From contig OX421967.1 in NCBI GenBank assembly GCA_949128115.1, positions 61,764,855-61,828,854 of the forward strand: a stretch of DNA of 64,000 bases. The letters are read 5' to 3'. Positions 32,001 through 43,630 of this stretch are shown here, piece by piece (the stretch's first letter is position 1; every line of letters begins with the position of its first letter). A program made the translations under genes and the position numbers. The notes below the pieces were generated by a model. That model did not search any database and was not told where the DNA came from. It was given only the letters and a program-made list of their open reading frames with translations. Source of the DNA: Anaspis maculata. Lineage: Eukaryota > Arthropoda > Insecta > Coleoptera > Scraptiidae.

Positions 32001-33300
32001 CGATTTTCTTACTGCTTCCTTTGGAATGAACCGTGTCGCATCGTGTTGTAAAATAGCGACAAAAACTGCAATTTTGTCGACTTGAACTGCGGAACTGATA
32101 TAATAAGGATTAAGTTACCAAATGTAACGAAGAACAATTGGGATGCCAGAAGCAAATTCTTCATTTTTCAAACGATTTCTTCAGTGCTTCCTTCAGAATA
32201 AACCGTGTCGCATTAACTTGTGGAATAGCGACAAAAACTGCAATTTGGTCGACTTGAACTGCGCAACTGATAGAAAAAGGATTGAGTGGCCAAATGTAAC
32301 GACAAAAAACTGGGATGCCAGAATTAAATCCATTATTTTTCAAACGATTTCCTTACTGCTTCCTTTAGAATGAACAGTGTCGCATTAACTTGTGGAATAG
32401 CAACAAAAACTGCCATTTTGTCGACTTGAACTGCGCAACTGATGAAAAAAGGATTGAGGTGCCAAATGTAACGACAAAAAACTGGGATGCCAGAAGGAAT
32501 TCCATTATTTTTCAAACGATTTCCTTACTGCTTCCTTTAGGATAAACAGTGTCGCATTAACTTGTGAAATAGCGACAAAAACTGCCATTTTGTCGACCTG
32601 AACTGCGCGACTGATAAAAAAAAAATTGAGTTGCCAAATGTAACGACACAAAACTGGGATGCCAGAAGGAAATCCATTATTTTTCAAACGATTCTTTTAT
32701 TGCTTCCTTTAGAATAAACAGTGTCGCAATAACTTGTGAAATAGCAACAAAAACTGCCATTTTGTCGACTTGAACTGCGCGACTGATAAAAAAAAATTGA
32801 GCTGCCAAATGTAACGACAAAAAACTGGGATGCCAGAAGGAATTCCATTATTTTTCAAACGATGTCCTCACTGCTTCCTTTAGGATAAACAGTGTCGCAT
32901 TAACTTGTGAAATAGCGACAAAAACTGCCATTTTGTCGACTTGAACTGCGCGACTCATAAAAAAAAATTGAGTTGCCAAATGTAACGACAAAAAACTGGG
33001 ATGCCAGAAGGAAATCCATTATTTTTCAAACGATTCCTTTACTGCTTCCTTCAGAATAAACAGTGTCGCAATAACTTGTGGAATAGCAACAAAAACTGCC
33101 ATTTTGTCGACTTAAGCTGCGTAACTGATAGAATGGGATTGAGTTACCAAATGTAGCGATAAAGAATTGGAATACCAGAAGCAGCTTTCATCATTTTTCA
33201 AACGATTTCCTTGCTGCTCTCTGTAGAATAAACTGTGTCGACTAAGCTCGTGAAATAACGACGAAAATTACAATTTACTCCACGTGTGTATATGACACGG
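26040..33300 (+). repeat. Satellite D array (172-bp monomer; 274-bp higher-order unit)
   Basis: Every monomer carries AGTCGACTTGAACTGCGCAACTGAT, GCCAAATGTAACGAC and AAACNGTGTCGCATTAACTTGTG-type words. From about 26470 to 28740 a 274-bp composite unit (one full and one partial monomer with an inserted GATACCTAGACACTAGTAGC segment) repeats very regularly. From about 28740 to 33240 simple 172-bp monomers dominate (for example recurring frames at 32161, 32333 and 32505), some in 344-bp pairs. The repeated 60-codon open frames on the minus strand are satellite shadows. Confidence 0.95.
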
Positions 33301-34245
33301 CGTAGAAAACACATTCCTTGAATCCGACGCCGGTTATTTTACATGTTTATGCGTTTAATAAGACGCAGGGAAATGGGAAGTTTGCTGATGGCGCGAAAAG
33401 AGCAAAAATCATGGAATCACCGAATATGCCCCGACATTTCCAGACAACAACAACAACAACAAAAGGCCGGGATGGCTCGCCCGCCTCCGGGGCAGCATAA
33501 AGAAGGTGCTTCGGACTCGGAGGAGGATGCGGCCGTTTTGTTCTTCTTGTTGTACGGCCGTCGTGTTCCTCGAGTTGGCCGTGCCGGCGCTCGCTTTTGA
33601 AGAGTCCCTTTGAGTGTGCTCTGCATTACGATTTAGTTCTCGCGTACACCGCTCGCGACGCCGCTGTGTCAGCATACGGAGCCAATGAAAAGAGCGAAAA
33701 GACCGAAATGAAAAGACACACACACACAAACCTACACACGCTCACGCGGACACACACGCCCTTAAGGACACACAATTCGCATAGAAATTGAGCGAAGCCG
33801 AAATCCTGTTCATTCGTATTTTGGACGAATGTGTTCGATTGCTACTTCTCGAAGGTTCTATAGGTTCACCTAACCAATAATAAGTTTCACCAAGTTTTCA
33901 ATTATTTCAAATTCGAGTACTATAGTAAAGGTATGAGCGTAATAAGATCAGGAGCCGTATAAATTCCAAATACGAATTTGTCCGGAACCGTTTACGGATA
34001 CGTGTTTCCGTTATACAGTTGTACACGGGCCCCGGAGCCCGGATTCTGGGACCGGAACACGCCTCAGAATCCGGAGTCGAGGACCGTCTTGCTTTAATTC
34101 GGCCATGCTGTGAATTTTAGATTTTCAAAGAGTCGGGGGGCAGAGGCAGGATCGCCGGTCTGAATTACAATCGAATGCCGTTCGACGAGTAATTCGAGTG
34201 TTGTCAACTTCAAGGCCGTTGACTACACTCGTATGAAATGTATAA
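33300..34245. other. Unique region with microsatellites and a short hairpin
   Basis: A (CAA)n tract lies at about 33447-33464 and an (AC)n-rich tract at about 33717-33775. A 10-bp perfect inverted repeat, CCGGATTCTG/CAGAATCCGG, lies at 34039-34048 and 34065-34074. Frames around 33343-33730 on both strands show no recognisable domain. Confidence 0.5.
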
Positions 34246-34314
34246 AACTCATTTCCATCTATTCCCAGTCAAGAATGCATCAAAATATTCAGAGAAACAT
34301 CATTCAAAAATGAA

Positions 34315-35541
34315 ATGCCAACTCACCAAATCTTAGATTTATGTACACTTTTAGGACTTTCTCTAGATCAAAACTATTTTCAATTCAATGACAAATTATA
34401 TATACAAGAAACAGGACTTTCCATGGGATCAAATTCATCTCCATTATTAGCCGAAATATTTATGAATAATTTAGAAACAAGACACATCATGAACAACATT
34501 AATCCATATAAAAAATACATAACCTTCTACTCAAGATATGTTGATGACATTTTCATAATACTTTCTGGCGATCAAACAAATTTAGAAAACTTCTCAACTT
34601 ACAATAACAATATTCATCCAAATATAAAATTCACATCTGAAAAAGAAGTAGACAAAATTTTACCGTACTTAGATCTTGACATAACAAGAACCAAAGAAAA
34701 ACTTGAATTCAACATCTATAGAAAAAAGACAACTACAAATCTTATAGTCTCATCAACTTCTTTCAGTCCAAATTCATCAAAAACGGCAGCTTTCAACACT
34801 TATTTTAATAGAATTTCCACAATACCCCTATCAAAAAATAATTTTAAAGAAGAATATAGAATGATAAAACCAATAGGCCTAGATAATGGTTATACCAATT
34901 ATTTTATGGATAAAATTTTCAACAAATTTCTTTCAAAACACACAAGTGAACAAATTAAAATGAAACCAAATAAAATGAACGAATGCTTAACATTTCTTGG
35001 ATCAACCTCTTACAAAATAGCTGATATATTCCAAAAAAGCAACGCACATATTTCAATTTCATTCAAAACCAATTCAAATTTAAAACAAATTTTAAGTAGA
35101 CCAGAAGACTTTTTACCAATTGAAGATAGATCTGGTGTTTATGAATTGAATTATCAGACATGCCATGCAAAGTATATGGGTTATACAGGTAGAAAATTTT
35201 CCACACGAATAGGAGAACATGACGGAGATATAATCAAATCTAAATCAATTGGTCTCATTGGTAGTAAATCACATTTTGCAAATAATATTTTTTTAGCGAA
35301 ACATAAATTTGATCCAAATACAGATGTTAAATTTTTACACCAAACAACAAAATATAACCAAAGAATACTTTTTGAATCACTAGAAATTTTAAAATTGAAA
35401 CATTATCGAAATTACCAATACCTAAATGACCAAACTGAAGATTTAGAAGGAGCCAAAACAATTAAAATTTCACTAGATGCTGAGTACATCTACCTTAATC
35501 AACAATCAACCTGTTTCAAATCTTCTATTCTCAACATTTAG
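34315..35541 (+). pseudogene. Penelope-like RT/GIY-YIG endonuclease, N-terminally truncated
   Basis: From the first ATG the frame gives 408 residues, and the open frame extends 23 codons further upstream to 34246. The RT part has GLSMGSNSSPLLAEIF (34-49) and the catalytic YVDD (75-78), with the thumb region following. A GIY-YIG nuclease module starts at about 274: GVY (274-276), YMGYTGR (287-293), and an Arg-Ile-Gly-Glu-His block (298-302), all features of Penelope-like elements rather than LINEs. The RT lacks its fingers and the motif A aspartate, so it should not be active. No internal stop or frameshift is seen, so the copy is relatively young. The ATG at 34315 is just an internal methionine. 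Confidence 0.88.
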
Positions 35542-35753
35542 ATTCATAATTAACTGTTATCATGTTATCTTGAACCAACTGTTTGTCATGTCAATTAAAT
35601 TAATCATTACTTATGTCAATTGAGTTAATTTTTGACGAATGTCAAAACTTTAACAAATTTCTCCAAAAAAGAATATATTTCAAATATTATACAGTAAGCT
35701 TTTATCAAATTCTATATCAATTTTGTTCACACAACTAATATAATTACAGAGCC

Positions 35754-35785
35754 CTAATGATGCCGAAAGGCGAAACCGGTTGGTA
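35754..35785 (+). ncRNA. Degenerate hammerhead-ribozyme-like motif in the PLE tail
   Basis: The order CTAATGA (35754-35760), stem GCC/GGC with GAAA loop (62-64, 69-71), GAA core, then ACC/GGT stem with loop (75-77, 82-84) and a following A mirrors the CUGAUGA / stem II / GAAA / stem III / UH layout of hammerheads, which Penelope-like elements often carry. The core has A in place of the conserved G (CUAAUGA), one extra U before stem II, and no adjacent stem I. It is therefore probably inactive. Confidence 0.4.
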
Positions 35786-38700
35786 AAACAAAAATAGAAA
35801 AATTGTGGTGTAGGTAGTTTCAAGATTTAATCAATATATACGTTCTACTTTATGCAACACCACTACAAGACTAAATGGATTTTTACTTGTTAATCAAACT
35901 TTCTATTGATTCAGAAATAAAATAGGAATTCCTGAGATGATCACAGAAATTTCCAGTTCAACTCCGACATAACGCTGAAGATCCGAGATAAGAGAGTTCC
36001 CGAGTTCAGCAGTAGATCAGCCCACAATTGCCGAGGTTAGGTCTGTGAGTTCAGCTTCGAATTTCCGAGATGAAATCGGAGTTCTAAAAGTTTGAAATTT
36101 ACAAGTTCAACCGCCGGTTCCAGAAAAAAATAATTATGATGAGCTGTGACTGAGGTATTTTTTCTTTTTTTTTTCGGCAAACTCAGCCAATTGATCAATT
36201 GAAACCTACAGGAAATTTTTCATCTCAACCCTCTGCTCTACATTGATGAACGGAATGAACCTCAACATTTTCATGGACCTCTCAGCTTGAACCGGCATTT
36301 ACGGATAAAATGCTCGCAATTTCAATTCAAGCAGCATTCGACGACATAATAGTAATCTTTCCGCTTTCGGCGAGCGGTTTCGTGACTGCTGAATGTAGAA
36401 AACACCAGAGAAAACACCTCTCTCTGTGCAGGGGTACCACTACCACGACACCGCCGATGTCACCTGAAACGGGCCCAAATTTCAAATGCTAATTTCGATT
36501 CCGAAACGCGCGTTCCCGTTCAGATTTGCATCGTAATTGTTGACAACCCCGCGTCCCTTCGTTTGTTTTCGCCGGCGTCGCGGCGCTCTCTTGCGCTTGT
36601 TTGTGTCGACGTCCGCCGCCCCCGTTTTTACAATTCAAATTTTTTCTGCACCGCTCCAGCCAGCGGTGGTGGTGGTGATGTCTCCGAAGGTGTGCGAGAA
36701 TTACACTTCCGGCTTGTGTGTATACGAGGGGTGGGGGGGGGGGAGCAATGGTTCATCAGTTCATCAAGTTTCGAAAGAATTTGAGGCAAGCGAAGTCTTG
36801 AACAAGTATTGTTGACTATTTTTAACAGTGTACGAGTTCTAGAGGGTGCTCCAAAATTTAGTAGCATTAACAAAGCAAGAATAGCCTGAAAGTCTCCATG
36901 GACTGAACCACGTGGGCAAACGGAGAGAGTCCCACCAGGTCCCTAATCTCGCTCCTAATTTTAATTTTTAAATATAATTGAAGGAAATTTTACTTCCTAC
37001 AATTTTGACAAATTCACAAATTCAGATCCAAACCTCAAGATTTTGGATTTCAACCTGGAAATTCTGACTTCATTTCAACAATTCAGACTCAGCTCGGAAG
37101 CTCTGGGCTTATTAACTTGGAATTTCCGCCCTTACCAAAATCATAATTTCTGATTTTCTCTCAAAATTTTGGAGTCAAGTTTGGAATATACTATCTCAAG
37201 AATTTAGAGCTGAACGCGGAGATACTGTTGAGATGCGATGAGATGAGGCTCGAGGATGTCGACCTTATCCCGAGATTAAATTCTGAAATTTTGAAATGAT
37301 TTCGGGAATTGTGACTTTATCTCGGAAATTTAGAACCTCCATGTTTTCAAAATCACGACAGCTTTCTAGCCTTATCTCCAACAATCAGAGCTCACTCCCA
37401 AAATGTGAGACACTCTGAGGTTACATCGTAAATTCAGACTTCTATATCCAGGGAATTCTGACATATTTCGGAATTTCGGCTTCAACTCCGAAATTTGGAC
37501 TTTCTTTCGGAAATCTTGACAGCCTGAGAATTGCCATTTCTATCAAACTCGCGACTTTCTAGCCTAATCCCCGAAATTGAGAGCTAAACTCGGAAACTAT
37601 GAGACGACCTGAGATTATTTATTCCGTAAATTCAGACTCCTTTATCCAGGGAACTCCGACTTTATTCAGCACATGAGACTTTATCCAACTTGGAAATTCT
37701 GAATGTATGAATTCTGACTTTGTCTGAGAGTTTTCGCAGAAATTCCGGGAATTCAGGCTTTCAGAACTTGTAAATTTGGAAATCATCTAGGAAATTCCGA
37801 GTTTACTGAGTAACTCCAACTTTGGTTCGAAAATTCTGATTCCATCTCAGAGTTTTCTATGGTATCTCGTAAGTTCAGATCAGACATGAAGTCAGAAACT
37901 CAGAGAATACCTCGTAAAATTCGATTTTATCTCAGCTTTCGTCTTTATTGTGGATGAATCCCGTATTTTGTCTATAGAAGATTCATACTTGAACTCAAAA
38001 ATTCTCTTGGGAATTCAAAGTTCTTCATCTCGCAAATTCTGGCTTACCGAGCAATTCAAAATGAAGTGGAAGTTAGTGGAAAATTTTGACCACAATTTTC
38101 AATGGTATCACAGAAATTCCGGCTCAAATTTAGAAAACTCAGAGAAAACCTTCGGAAATTCGACTCCATCTTCAGAATTCAGACTCTATACTCTACAGTT
38201 CCGGAAATTCAGTCACGAACTCGGAGTTTTGGCATCCATCAAACTCAAGACTTCTCAGTTTTGTCTCGGAAATTCAGGCTTGGGTTTGAAAATTCAGAGA
38301 TTGTATCTCGCGAAGTACCTCGGAAATTCAGACTCATTTCGGAATTTTGAAATAAAATTCCTTCATGTCTCTGTAGTGTGTACGTTATTATTAAGGTGGC
38401 CGGAATATTGGTCAAATTACACAGTTCTTTGTCAGTTCCAGTAACCTTAATCTTTGGAAGAAAATTGCCATTCAGGTCTCTTTTGGAAGCTACTGAAATA
38501 AGTATTCCGGCCTCCTTATCCAGATTCTCAAACTATGAGCTTTCGTCTTTATCTTGGTCTTTATCGTAGGTGAGTATTCATATACCTGAACTCAGAAATT
38601 ATGAGATTGTTCCGGTAATTCATATTTCTTCATCCTAAAAGTTCCGAATTCACTGAGCAATTCAAATTTGAAAAAGTTCAGACATCAAGTCAAAAATTTG

Positions 38701-38999
38701 GAGAATACCTTGAGGAATTTGACTCCATCTTAGAGTCTCGGGAATTCAGACATTAATTCAAAAAACATGGAATTATCTTATGAATTTGGACTTCATCTTT
38801 GGATTCAGACATTATCGTCTCAGAAATTCGGACATGAATCGGGAATTCTTGCGTTCATCAAACTCAAGATTTTTTGATTTTGTCTCAGAAATTCAGATTT
38901 TGATCCAGAAATCTGACGATTATCTCGGAAGTTTAGACTTTGTCTCCGAAATCCATACTTGAACTCACAAATTGTGCGATTGCATCGGGAGTACAGACT

Positions 39000-39385
39000 T
39001 CTTTGGACAGCAACTATTTGGCAATTTTTCAATGAAAATTCAGGACATTCATACCCAAGTCAGCAAGTTTTCACAACAATTCAGCAAATTTTGAATAAAA
39101 ATTGTGAAGATTTAGTGAATATTTGGCCATTTTAGCAAAATTTAGCAAGCTTCAGCAAATATTCAACCATTTTCAGCAACAATTGATCAGTTTTGAACAA
39201 GAATTCATCAATTTTTAGGACAAATGAAGCATGTTTCAGCAGAAACTCAGCAATATAGGAATTTTTATGAATATTTAACAACTTCTTGGCCAAAATTCAG
39301 CATATTTTAGGAAATATTCATCATTTTGAGGCATCATACTAGCAAGTTTTATCTAAGCTTGACATTTTTGAGAATCATTCGTGAT
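39000..39385 (+). repeat. Segmental duplicate within minisatellite E, copy 1
   Basis: The sequence shares order and wording with 41600-41985: GGACAGCAACTATTTRGCAA at the start, AATTCAGGACATTCA, GCAAATATTCAACCATTT, TTGGCCAAARTTCAGCATAT and AGAATCATT at the end. This is a ~385-bp direct duplication 2.6 kb apart. Confidence 0.75.
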
Positions 39386-41599
39386 ATTAGTTTCGAAATT
39401 CTGGGTGTATCATGAGAATTCTGCTTTTGTCTCAGAACTTCAACTGATTTCTCAAAGAATTCAAGCTTAAAACTTGGGAATGCTCATTTGAACTTGGGAA
39501 TTTAGATTTTGTAACTGAGCTGTCGTCTTTGTCGTATCCAGAACTTTCCAATTTATCTCGAAAATTTGGACATAGACTCAGAAACTCCATCGCTGATCGC
39601 AGACTTCCACTAACTCAGTTTAAGGAATTCAGATTTAAACTTGGATATTGTGAGAATATCTTGGGAATTAAGACTTACTTCTTCATACCAGAAAATTCGA
39701 CTTCATTGAAAAATTCAAACTTCAGACTGGAAATTCCGAGTGCGACTCAAGTTGGTACTCTGATTTCATCCCAGAGTTTTTTTTTGCCAATATCCCGGAA
39801 ATTCAGACCTGGACATTTCGAGATTATCTCGAGAATTTCAGACTCCAAAGCTTCAGTTACTCAGTCTTTACATCAGAAATTCAGAACTCATCTAGGCCAA
39901 ATTTGAAATTTCGGATAAAAAATGATCTCTGAATAAACGGAACTTGACAAACAAATAATTTGAAAAACGTCTTAGGTCAGGTCAGAAAATGAACGTTTTA
40001 TACAAATTTTTACGACAACTTTCTCAAGACGTACAAAGTAAGACTTATATGAGCCTTTTCTCCTTATCAGACTCAGAACTTCCGATTTTATATGTAAAAT
40101 TCAGAGTTCTGAAGTTGTCTCCAGGGAATTTCCAACTTTATTTCGGGAGTTCGGGTATTAAAATCCGGAACTTCTGAGGCTATCTCGGTAATTTCAGTTT
40201 GGATTCAACCTCGTATATTTCAGTCTCAAGCTCTGCTGACTTTATCATGGAATTCGTAACTTGATTTCGACAGTTGGTCATCAGGCGTAACTTCGAGGGT
40301 TCTCTCAATTTTTCTTCAGACTCAGATTCAAAGTCTCAAGTCGATACTGAGCAATTCAAATTTGAGCTTGAAAATTCTCAGTCAGGTATCTCAACAATAC
40401 TGACTTCACATTAGAGCTTTCGATGGTATCTCGGAAATCAGGAGAGGTATCTCGGAATAAAATCAGAGAATTCCTCGGAAAACTCAACTCCATCTCCGGA
40501 ATTCAGATTCACTAGTCCTGGAAACTCTATTTCAAAAATTTAAAGATAATCTCAGGAATTCGGACTTTATCTCCAAAATTCAGTTTTAGAGATCACTCTG
40601 AGTTTTGGTCTTCATGGTAGGTGAATCTTCCACTTTATTCCGGGAATTCCAACTTTACTAAGCAATACAAAGTTCAGCTTGGAAATTCAGGGTGGGAGTT
40701 TCTTGAGACTGACTTCATCTTAGAATTTTCGCTGATACTCTGGAAATTCAGACATCAACTCAAAAACTCAGAGAATACCTCAGGAAATTCGATTTTTTCA
40801 ATCGATTTCAAAACTTTTCAGACAAATTGGGGAATTATCTTAGGAGATTATCTAAGGAAGTCAGACTCTACCTTCGAGATTCAGATTTTCACACTCTTTT
40901 AGTTTTCATCTCTATGGTAGGGTAGGTGAATTCTCCTCCTTTGTCTAGGAAATTAGAAATTCAGAGATCATCTCGGAAATTCAAAATTGGAAACTCTGAA
41001 CTCTGAGCACAGAAACTGTGAAAATGTCTTGGGACTTCGGGCTTCTCTGTCCTAAGATTTCGACATTGCTGGGCAATTTAAACTCCAGCTTATAATTTCT
41101 GAGTGAAAGTACCACGAGAATTCTGACTTCAGTGCAAAATTCTCGAAGATATCTCAGAAATCCAGACATGAACTCATTGAACAGATTTTTCGCGAACATC
41201 AAACTCAAAACTTTTTAGCTCTGTCTCGGGAATAAAGACCTCAATTCAAAATTCAAGCGATTACCTCGGGAAATTCGAATTTATCTCTGGAATTTCAAGT
41301 TCTGACTTCATAATCTCCGGAATTCAGACAAATTTAGAATTTTTGCATTCACCAAACTCGAGACTTCAAATTTCGTCCCGGAAATCCAGACTCTAAATTT
41401 GATAATCAAGGAGATTATCTCGAGAATTCCGACCTTATCTCGAAAATTCAAAATTCGCAACTTTGAGCTTCAGTTTTTATCTCGGTTTTTATTGAAGTAC
41501 AAGTGAATCCCCACTTTTTTGCCTCCGAAATTCATACTTGGACCTCGATTTGAACTCAGAAATTGTGAGATTGTCTCGAGAATTCATATTTCTTTCAAG

Positions 41600-41985
41600 G
41601 ATTTTTTCGGACAGCAACTATTTAGCAATTTTCATTGAAAATTCAGGACATTCAAACTGAATCCAGCAAGTTTTGACATTATTTCAGCAAAAAAATTCGA
41701 AAAAAACTGTGAAGGTTCAGCAAATACTTGGCTATTTTAGCAGAATTCAGCAAGCGTCAGCAAATATTCAACCATTTCAGCAGCAACTGATAAGTTTTGA
41801 ACAAAAGTTCGTCGATTTTAAGCAAAAATAATGTAAATTTCGGCAGGACCTTAGCACAATACGCATTTTTATGAATTTTAAACAATTTTTTGGCCAAAGT
41901 TCAGCATATTTTAGCAAATTTTCAACATTTTCAAGCATAATATCAAGTTTAATTGAAGCTGGACAATTTTTAGAATCATTGGAGC
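41600..41985 (+). repeat. Segmental duplicate within minisatellite E, copy 2
   Basis: This is the partner of 39000-39385, diverged by scattered substitutions and small indels. Confidence 0.75.
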
Positions 41986-42623
41986 TGATTCCAAGAAAAT
42001 CTTAGCAAGTTTCAGCAAATACTGGATAAGTTGTAGGGAATAATTATTATTAATCTCTAGCTACAATTGATGAAGTCGAGGATGAAGTATTCTCGAGAGT
42101 ATTCTAAGTAAAATTTCAGAGAGTTTCAGCAAAATTCAACAATTTGTAGCAAGAATGTAGCAATCTGCAACTAACAATTCAGAAAACTTGTGCACACTTC
42201 AGCGGTGGTTAGCAACAGCACAGCAATTTTCAACAAAAATTGAGCAACTTTTAGCAACACTTCGGCAATGTGCAACTGAAATTCAGTAAATTTGAATGAA
42301 ATTCAGCTGGTTTCAGCAACAATTTAGCGATTTACGACCAAAGACCAGAAAGTTTCAGCAACTATTTGGCAATTTCAGCAAAAGTACAGCTATCTTCAGC
42401 AAATATCGAACCATTTCTAGCAACAATAGTTATTCAGTTTTTGAAAAAAAAACTATAGATTCTTAGCAACAATTTAGCAAGTTTCAGCAGCAATTTAGCA
42501 ATGATTAACCAAAATATAGCGAGTTCTAGCAAAATTAAGAAGATCGATAAAGAAGTGTGAATTTCAACGGAAAAGTTATCAAGATTATGTGAAAACATCA
42601 AGGAAAATATCTCAACAGATATA

Positions 42624-43630
42624 CAGGATGGTCCAGGTTGTAGTAGCAATAATTCATTATTCGATGGTCTATCGAAAACTAGGTCGACATGCATAATTTA
42701 ATTTTCCTCCAAAATGCTTCCTGAGGGAGATAGTCCTTCAAAGTTCAGTTTTTGAAATCTCTCAAGTCATTGAAGTAGTTTTGACCAAAGGTACAAATGT
42801 CTACGAAATAGATATTCATCACTTGACGTAGATAACTTTTGTCAAAATTGTCCAGTGGCATAGATACGGGAGAACTTTTCAACTTCTCCCACCTCATTTT
42901 TTACGCCACTGGATATTTTCAAAAAATTATACATTTTTGAAATTCCTTGTTCAATTTAGAGAAAAAGTTACTCCTGTGAAATTTTGATTGAAGGCCTAAT
43001 TTTTGAGATATTTGAGTCTTAATTGTTTGAAAACATCTCGAAATCGTCACTTTCCAGAGTCCAAATTGTTTTCTCTGAAAACGCCTCGTTTCTTGTTAAA
43101 AAAAATCAGTAAATCAACTTAAACGACCTAGGAAACTTTTTCCAGTCGAGGAATCATGAGTTTTCTTGGATTTTGATTTTTAAGCCTTTGAAAGTTGCGA
43201 TTTCGAGGCGTTTTCCAAAGATTCAAACGCAAATATCTTGAAAATGAAGCCTCTAATAAAAATTTCACAAGGGTCACTCTTTTTTAAATTGAACAAGAAA
43301 TTTAAAAAAGTATATTTTTCCGAAAATAACCAGTGGCGTGAAAAATGGGGTGGGAGAAGTTGAACAATCCCCTCGTATCTACGTCACTGGACAATTTTGA
43401 CAAAATTTATCGACGTCAAGTGATAAATACCCATGTCGTGAGAATTTGTACAGAATTTTGTAAAAATCGCTCCAATGACTTGGGAGTTATTGCAAAAAAA
43501 ACTAAGCTTTATCTCCCTTAGGAATCGTTTTGGAGAAAAATTGAATTATGCATGTCGACTTGGTTTTCGATGGACCATCGAATGGTGAATTATTGCTACC
43601 ATAACCTGGACCCTCACCTGGACCAGCCTG
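42624..43630. mobile_element. Palindromic non-autonomous DNA transposon (TA target, CAGG ends)
   Basis: Two long arms (about 42624-43100 and 43170-43630) are inverted copies of each other, clearly similar but diverged. The ends read CAGGATGGTCCAGGT and ACCTGGACCAGCCTG-like, and TA flanks both sides. A related sequence without the insert is visible at about 44085-44180 (CACAGTATATTTTCAGCAT... then TCCAAAGAA), supporting a TA target duplication. CAGG ends plus TA suggest a Tc1/mariner-superfamily (pogo/Tigger-like) MITE; no transposase frame is present. Confidence 0.75.

Larger units (their letters stand above)
34246..35870 (+). mobile_element. 5'-truncated Penelope-like retroelement
   Basis: The sequence has the C-terminal part of a Penelope-type reverse transcriptase joined to a GIY-YIG endonuclease, then an AT-rich 3' tail with a degenerate hammerhead-like motif at 35754-35785 and an inverted repeat GTGGTGT/ACACCAC (35805-35811 and 35857-35863). 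The open frame begins after a TAA at 34243-34245, within the end of RT motif A, so the 5' part of the element, with the first catalytic Asp, is missing. Truncation at the 5' end is usual for target-primed retroelements. The tail ends somewhere near 35870; the exact end is not visible. Confidence 0.85.
35880..42620 (+). repeat. Minisatellite E, degenerate
   Basis: Words such as TCTCGGAAATTCAGACTT, CTCAGAAACTCAGAGA and CAGCAAATTTTCAGCAA recur without a constant period. Subregions 39010-39360 and 41600-42520 use the CAGCAATTT/AGCAAG theme. A larger period is suggested by a TTTCGTCTTTATC...AGGTGAAT-like phrase near 37940, 38540, 40605, 40895 and 41480. About 36300-36900 is more unique, GC-richer and contains a G-run at 36733-36743. 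No gene was recognised. Confidence 0.75.

Noticed and set aside
26040..33300. Many 60-85-codon minus-strand frames with similar sequence
   Set aside because: They repeat with the satellite D period and are satellite shadows, not a gene family.
33409..33729. 106-codon minus-strand frame
   Set aside because: It includes translated microsatellites (poly-Leu from CAA/TTG repeats) and has no domain.
34315..35541. LINE or group II intron reverse transcriptase
   Set aside because: The C-terminal GIY-YIG nuclease with GVY/YMG spacing is characteristic of Penelope-like elements.
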